A stretch of DNA of 8,700 nucleotides from Candidatus Avelusimicrobium alvi. GTDB taxonomy: Bacteria; Elusimicrobiota; Elusimicrobia; Elusimicrobiales; Elusimicrobiaceae. The translations under genes were made by a program, and so were the position numbers. Shown here piece after piece: positions 6,081 through 8,700 of the stretch (the stretch's first letter is position 1; the number at the start of each line of letters is the position of its first letter). The notes under the pieces were generated by a model that saw nothing but the letters and a program-made list of their open reading frames with translations, was not told where the DNA came from and did not search any database. Location: positions 1 through 8,700 of the forward strand of contig DCTQ01000083.1 in NCBI GenBank assembly GCA_002329395.1, read 5' to 3'.

Positions 6081-6905
6081 TTAATTGCCGGAGTAAGAGC
6101 GGGAAGAGCCGAAATAAATATCCGCCGGGATGCCCTCGGCCCGGCAGTAGTCCCGTATTTCTTCGCCCAGTTTGCTCCAGTAATCCGTGGGTTCTTCCTG
6201 CAGGAAAATATCCCCGTACAGCGCCAGCAGATGCGGATAATGCGCGGCGATGAAAGACATCACTTTTCGCTGGTACGCCGGGCGCATATTCAGGCTGTCA
6301 AAGCCGTAGCGGTCCGTGTACGGGCGCGTGAGCGCGATGATTTGTTTCCAGTCGCTGAGTTCCGGAAACAGCGGCGCCCCCATCACCGCCGTGTGTATGC
6401 CGGCTTCGTGCAGGATTTTTAAAGCTTCCGTTTTTTCGGAAACGGAAGAAGCCCCCGGCTCGGCCAGCTGGCGGAACGCGTCGTCTGCTGACGAAAAAGA
6501 AAAAGCCACTTCGCAGTACGGGATTTGTTTGAATAAATCCAGGTCGCGCAGCACCAGTGCGGATTTGGTCAGCACGTAGACTTGCGCCTGACAGACGACC
6601 AGCTGTTTGATTAACCGGCGGGTCAGTTCGTATTGTTTCTCGTAGGGGTTATACGGGTCCGTAACGGAACTGAGCATCACGCGGGTGCGGAACAGCTTGG
6701 CCGGACGGAGCGGAACTTCGCAGACTTTGACGTCCAAAAATTCGCCCCATTCTTCGGAGTGGCCCGTGAACTTGCGCATATATTCGGCGTAGCAGTATAC
6801 GCATTTGTGCGGGCATCCGATATAGGGGTTAATCACATAATCAAACCCCGGTATTTTAGATTTTGACAGGTATGTTTTGACGGGTGCGGTAGCGATGGTG
6901 ATCAT
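6081..6905 (-). CDS. SPL-family radical SAM protein (COG1533-like)
   Basis: This 274-residue protein has the radical SAM cluster motif C31-x3-C35-x2-C38 (GCPHKCVYCYA), which binds a [4Fe-4S] cluster that cleaves S-adenosylmethionine. Around it, FDYVINPYIG (21-30) and SSVTDPYNPYEKQYELTRRLI (from 79) are characteristic of the spore photoproduct lyase-like / 'DNA repair photolyase' family. The VLTKSALVLRDLDL stretch (111-124) and FSFSSADD (136-142) fit later strands of the barrel. The family is widespread in non-sporulating bacteria with mostly unknown substrates; at 274 residues it is shorter than true SplB (about 340). The loop that holds the H-donor Cys of SplB seems to read SSVTD here, without Cys, which argues against spore photoproduct repair. 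The start is ATG at 6905 with AGGGAG (minus strand, 6915-6920) 9 nt ahead. It is monocistronic, convergent with the permease and divergent from the Sel1 gene. Confidence 0.92.
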   Translation of the reverse strand: MITIATAPVKTYLSKSKIPGFDYVINPYIGCPHKCVYCYAEYMRKFTGHSEEWGEFLDVKVCEVPLRPAKLFRTRVMLSSVTDPYNPYEKQYELTRRLIKQLVVCQAQVYVLTKSALVLRDLDLFKQIPYCEVAFSFSSADDAFRQLAEPGASSVSEKTEALKILHEAGIHTAVMGAPLFPELSDWKQIIALTRPYTDRYGFDSLNMRPAYQRKVMSFIAAHYPHLLALYGDIFLQEEPTDYWSKLGEEIRDYCRAEGIPADIYFGSSRSYSGN

Positions 6906-6931
6906 AAGCGGAGTCTCCCTGGCGAAATATA

Positions 6932-6937
6932 ATTATA
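6932..6937 (-). promoter_or_regulatory. -10 box of the radical SAM gene
   Basis: On the minus strand 6937-6932 reads TATAAT, exact consensus, placing the start point near 6925 and giving a leader of roughly 20 nt that contains the AGGGAG ribosome site. No clear -35 is seen. It is half of the 12-bp palindrome ATATAATTATAT (6927-6938) and lies a few bases from the plus-strand promoter. Confidence 0.55.
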
Positions 6938-6948
6938 TAGTGTACAAT
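6938..6948 (+). promoter_or_regulatory. -10 region of the Sel1-repeat gene
   Basis: TAGTGTACAAT ends in the hexamer TACAAT (6943-6948). A start near 6955 would leave a leader of about 16 nt with AAAGGAG (6955-6961) as ribosome site. Ten of 11 bases match the element before the pirin gene (7540-7550). A second plus-strand TATAAT at 6928-6933 within the palindrome is an alternative. Confidence 0.55.
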
Positions 6949-6970
6949 ATCTACAAAGGAGAACAAAATT

Positions 6971-7393
6971 ATGGCATGGGAATGGGCCTCGTTTTGGGAG
7001 CGCGTGAAGCGGTTCTTTGATTTCGCCGCCCGCCGCCGCGAACTCTACCGGCAGTGGGACCGCGAAGCGGACAACGGCGATGAAGAAGCGCGCTATAAAC
7101 TCCTGATGCTTTACCAGGACGAGGGCGAAGAATACTACCCTTTGGCTTTTAAATGGACGGTGGCGGTGGCGAATGCCGGCGCGGACTGCGGGGTGATGCT
7201 GCAGGCCGCCGAAATGTACGCCGCCGGCCACGGCGTTCCGCCGGACGACGAAAAAGCCCTGCTGTGGTTTGAGCGGGCTCTTTCGCTGCATATTTTGCAG
7301 GGGAAGCAATCCCCCTTGTCGGTAGAAGCCGCCAATTATATCCAGGAGCGCATTCAGGAACTGCGCGCCAAACTGGGTAAAGACATGCGCTGA
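6971..7393 (+). CDS. Small Sel1-repeat protein
   Basis: This 140-residue protein has no signal peptide. An aromatic, positively charged N-terminal helix (MAWEWASFWERVKRFFDFAARRR, residues 1-23) is followed by two helix-turn-helix repeats of about 36 residues. The first (about 33-68, ADNGDEEARYKLLMLY ... KWTVAVA) is degenerate. The second (about 70-105) carries the Sel1 pattern AEMYAAGHGVPPDDEKALLWFERAL, with the G-x-G-V turn and the K-A-x-x-W-F-x-x-A helix. A C-terminal helix (117-137) caps the array. Sel1 repeats bind proteins, so the likely role is adaptor or scaffold; partner and pathway are unknown. AAAGGAG lies 9 nt before ATG. It is transcribed alone, divergently from the radical SAM gene across a 65-nt gap. 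The fold call is good, the function open. Confidence 0.78.
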   Translation: MAWEWASFWERVKRFFDFAARRRELYRQWDREADNGDEEARYKLLMLYQDEGEEYYPLAFKWTVAVANAGADCGVMLQAAEMYAAGHGVPPDDEKALLWFERALSLHILQGKQSPLSVEAANYIQERIQELRAKLGKDMR

Positions 7394-7419
7394 CCGCTAC
7401 GCATTTACTTTTTTACTGC

Positions 7420-7453
7420 TCCCCCGCGCATTACAGCCGCGTGGGGATTTTTT
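7420..7453 (+). terminator. Terminator of the Sel1-repeat gene
   Basis: TCCCC (7420-7424) pairs with GGGGA (7443-7447). After a bulged T7442, CGCG (7425-7428) pairs with CGCG (7438-7441). The loop is 9 nt. Six T follow at 7448-7453 and more T at 7455-7459. It starts 26 nt after the stop. Confidence 0.87.
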
Positions 7454-7477
7454 GTTTTTACGGTTTCTTTTTAACGG

Positions 7478-7531
7478 CTCCGGCCTGTACACCGGGGAAA
7501 TGAACTAGTACATTTCCCGGGGCGGCCGGGG
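7478..7531. repeat. Two-tier inverted repeat upstream of the pirin gene
   Basis: Inner arms GGGAAATG (7495-7502) and CATTTCCC (7511-7518) are perfect. They extend by CC/GG (7492-7493 with 7519-7520) past one unpaired G, around the loop AACTAGTA. Outer arms CTCCGGCC (7478-7485) and GGCCGGGG (7524-7531) pair with one G-T wobble. No T-run follows. The repeat ends about 14 nt before the pirin -10 box, so it lies outside a transcript from that promoter and is better read as a protein-binding site than as an RNA structure. The bases at 7461-7477 hold nothing I recognise. Confidence 0.6.
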
Positions 7532-7539
7532 AGAATGGA

Positions 7540-7550
7540 TAGTGTAAAAT
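7540..7550 (+). promoter_or_regulatory. -10 region of the pirin gene
   Basis: TAGTGTAAAAT ends in TAAAAT (7545-7550). The predicted start is near 7557, with a leader of about 25 nt containing AGGGGGAG (7571-7578). The DNA 17 nt upstream is GC-rich and has no -35 match, so an activator or the inverted repeat upstream may matter. Confidence 0.55.
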
Positions 7551-7581
7551 AAGTAGAAGAAGGACAGTACAGGGGGAGTTT

Positions 7582-8439
7582 ATGAAAACCGTAAGAAAAG
7601 TAAAAGAGCTGGTGCGCGGTTCTGCGCAGCAGGACGGCGCCGGCGTGAAACTGGTGCGCGTGCTCGGGCGCGACACCGTACGGAGTTTTGATCCGTTTTT
7701 AATGCTGGACGCGTTTGATTCCACCAACCCGGACGATTACACAAAAGGATTTCCGTTCCATCCGCACCGGGGGATTGAAACCGTTACCTATTTGGTGTCG
7801 GGGTGTATTGAACACCAGGACAGTATGGGCAACAAAGGGAAAATTACCGACGGCGCCTGCCAGTGGATGACCGCCGGAAGCGGCATTATCCACCAGGAAA
7901 TGCCCCGCCCCGCCAGGCGGATGCTGGGCCTGCAGCTGTGGATTAACCTGCCCCAAAAGGATAAAATGGCGGACCCGGCTTACCGCGATTTGCGCGCCGA
8001 TAAAATTCCGGTTGTTACGGTGGACGGCGCCGAAGTGCGCGTAATTTCGGGCTCGTTCGGCCAAACCGAAGGCGTGTTTCAGGGGGAATATGTAAAGACC
8101 ACGCTGTTGGACGTAACGCTTGCCGCCGGGGCCGAATTCCGGCTGCCCGTTGCCAAAGGCAACACCGTATTTGCCTATATTTTAGAAGGCACCGGCGCGT
8201 TTGAAGAAGGGGGCGAAAATATCGCTTGTAAAACGGCCGTTCTGCTGGGCGACGGAGACGAAGTCTGCGTCCGCGCCGCAGACGGCGGCATGCGCTTTGT
8301 GCTCTTTTCCGCCAAGCCGCTGGGCGAGGATGTGGCCTGGGGCGGGCCCGTGGTTATGAATACGCGCGAGGAAGTTCGGCAGGCTTTTGGCGAAATCGGC
8401 GCGGGAACGTTTATCAAGCATAAACCTTCCGGCGTGTAA
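7582..8439 (+). CDS. Pirin-family bicupin protein
   Basis: This 285-residue protein has the usual bacterial pirin length (YhhW/YhaK/human pirin family). The N-terminal cupin carries the pirin signature GFPFHPHRGIETVTYL (56-71) and TAGSGIIHQEMP (97-108). The metal-binding set H60, H62, H104 and E106 is intact, so an Fe(II) or similar centre is expected. A second, metal-free cupin follows (about 165-245, with TVFAYILEGTGAF at 195-207). Some members have quercetin 2,3-dioxygenase activity and others act as redox-dependent protein partners; the physiological substrate is usually unknown, and so here. AGGGGGAG ends 3 nt before ATG, a strong if close ribosome site. Upstream is a -10 box and a long inverted repeat; downstream a hairpin separates it from the next gene. 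It may be expressed alone. Family certain, role open. Confidence 0.94.
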   Translation: MKTVRKVKELVRGSAQQDGAGVKLVRVLGRDTVRSFDPFLMLDAFDSTNPDDYTKGFPFHPHRGIETVTYLVSGCIEHQDSMGNKGKITDGACQWMTAGSGIIHQEMPRPARRMLGLQLWINLPQKDKMADPAYRDLRADKIPVVTVDGAEVRVISGSFGQTEGVFQGEYVKTTLLDVTLAAGAEFRLPVAKGNTVFAYILEGTGAFEEGGENIACKTAVLLGDGDEVCVRAADGGMRFVLFSAKPLGEDVAWGGPVVMNTREEVRQAFGEIGAGTFIKHKPSGV

Positions 8440-8452
8440 ACGTATATTTTGC

Positions 8453-8479
8453 TCCGGGCGCAGGCTCCCTGCGCCCGGA
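8453..8479. other. Perfect 12-bp hairpin after the pirin gene, no U-tract
   Basis: TCCGGGCGCAGG (8453-8464) pairs with CCTGCGCCCGGA (8468-8479) around a CTC triloop, 13 nt after the pirin stop. AGTAAGG follows on the plus strand and GCAAAATATACG on the minus, so neither side has a T-run. It is either a factor-assisted terminator or 3'-end guard for pirin, or a 5' hairpin of the next mRNA. In the latter case TATATT at 8443-8448 could be the -10 box, placing the start near 8455. Confidence 0.7.
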
Positions 8480-8504
8480 AGTAAGGTTTAAAGGAGGCAG
8501 TTCT

Positions 8505-8700
8505 ATGACCCAAGAACACGAGGTCCGTCCGGTCTGGTGGGAGTTGTCAGCCGGCGGTCCGTGTATGCTGTTAAAAAGACTGATTGACCGCCATAACGAA
8601 ACGCAGTTTGATCCTTTTTCGTGGCTGTCGGTTTGTTATTGCAGCCCGGAATTTGACCGCTCCGACGTTATTGCTCCCCATGTCCGTCCGGACCGCGAAT
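8505..8700 (+). CDS. Unrecognised protein, 3'-truncated by the window edge
   Basis: ATG at 8505 is preceded by a near-perfect ribosome site, AAAGGAGG (8490-8497), and the frame stays open for 65 codons to the end of the window. The visible part is soluble in character, with no signal peptide or membrane span. It begins MTQEHEVRPVWWELSAGGP, continues with a probable helix MLLKRLIDRHNE (21-32), then FDPFSWLSVCYCSPEFDR (35-52) with two Cys (C44, C46), and VIAPHVRPDRE. I do not recognise a family from this fragment. The strong ribosome site, the position after the pirin gene and GC-rich third codon positions like those of its neighbours support a real gene. Confidence 0.75.
   Translation, partial: MTQEHEVRPVWWELSAGGPCMLLKRLIDRHNETQFDPFSWLSVCYCSPEFDRSDVIAPHVRPDRE

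Noticed and set aside
6081..6905. Annotation as splB (spore photoproduct lyase)
   Set aside because: Shorter than SplB, no sporulation context, and the donor Cys seems to be missing. The broader family name is safer.
7478..7531. Inverted repeat as the terminal repeat of an insertion sequence or an intrinsic terminator
   Set aside because: No transposase gene, no matching second copy in the window and no target duplication. No T-run follows, and a proper terminator already lies at 7420-7453.
1..8700. CRISPR array, toxin-antitoxin pair, phage or defence island
   Set aside because: No spaced direct repeats, integrase, nuclease or paired small ORFs are seen. The recognised genes are mostly metabolic or housekeeping, with no sign of an undescribed multi-gene system.

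Overview
The window looks like chromosomal DNA of a fermentative, probably gut-associated bacterium. The best lineage guess is Elusimicrobiota. This rests on inference: the first gene is a type IV pilin-like protein whose segment reads ALPQYTKAVEKSR after the (missing) hydrophobic helix, a form common in gut Elusimicrobia, and it sits beside an ATP-type PEP carboxykinase, a PTS permease and a stand-alone SWIB protein. Most genes are GC-rich. The pilin gene at the left edge is clearly richer in A/T (hand count 22 G+C of 60 at 61-120, against 43 of 60 at 1021-1080).

Layout, left to right. (1) 1-508: 3' part of a pilin-like gene closed by a strong terminator. (2) 582-3512: an aspartate aminotransferase-like gene and pckA, 2 nt apart and almost certainly co-transcribed, ending in a hairpin without a U-tract. 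(3) 3516-3880: a small SWIB/MDM2-domain protein with its own terminator. (4) 3881-6014: a beta-carbonic anhydrase and a MurP-like PTS EIIBC permease whose stop and start codons abut. (5) 6025-6970: a minus-strand SPL-family (COG1533-like) radical SAM gene, convergent with the permease and divergent from (6). (6) 6971-7453: a small Sel1-repeat protein with a terminator. (7) 7478-8479: a pirin-family cupin preceded by a two-tier inverted repeat and followed by a perfect 12-bp hairpin. (8) 8505-8700: the start of an unrecognised gene that leaves the window.

How the genes may work together: transamination links aspartate to oxaloacetate. PEP carboxykinase interconverts oxaloacetate and PEP with release or fixation of CO2. 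Carbonic anhydrase interconverts CO2 and bicarbonate. The PTS permease spends PEP to import a sugar, probably N-acetylmuramic acid. The left two thirds can therefore be read as a PEP/CO2 node of a fermenting cell, although the genes lie in at least two or three transcription units and joint control is not shown.

Regulatory layout: several putative promoters have a good -10 hexamer (TAGAAT, TAAAAT, TACAAT) with TGn or GTG just upstream and no evident -35. Transcript starts are predicted very close to the start codons. I see no mobile element, CRISPR array, tRNA, rRNA or clearly new multi-gene system. The points most worth a second look are the leader of the carbonic anhydrase gene, the divergent promoter palindrome at 6927-6938, and three hairpins without U-tracts.
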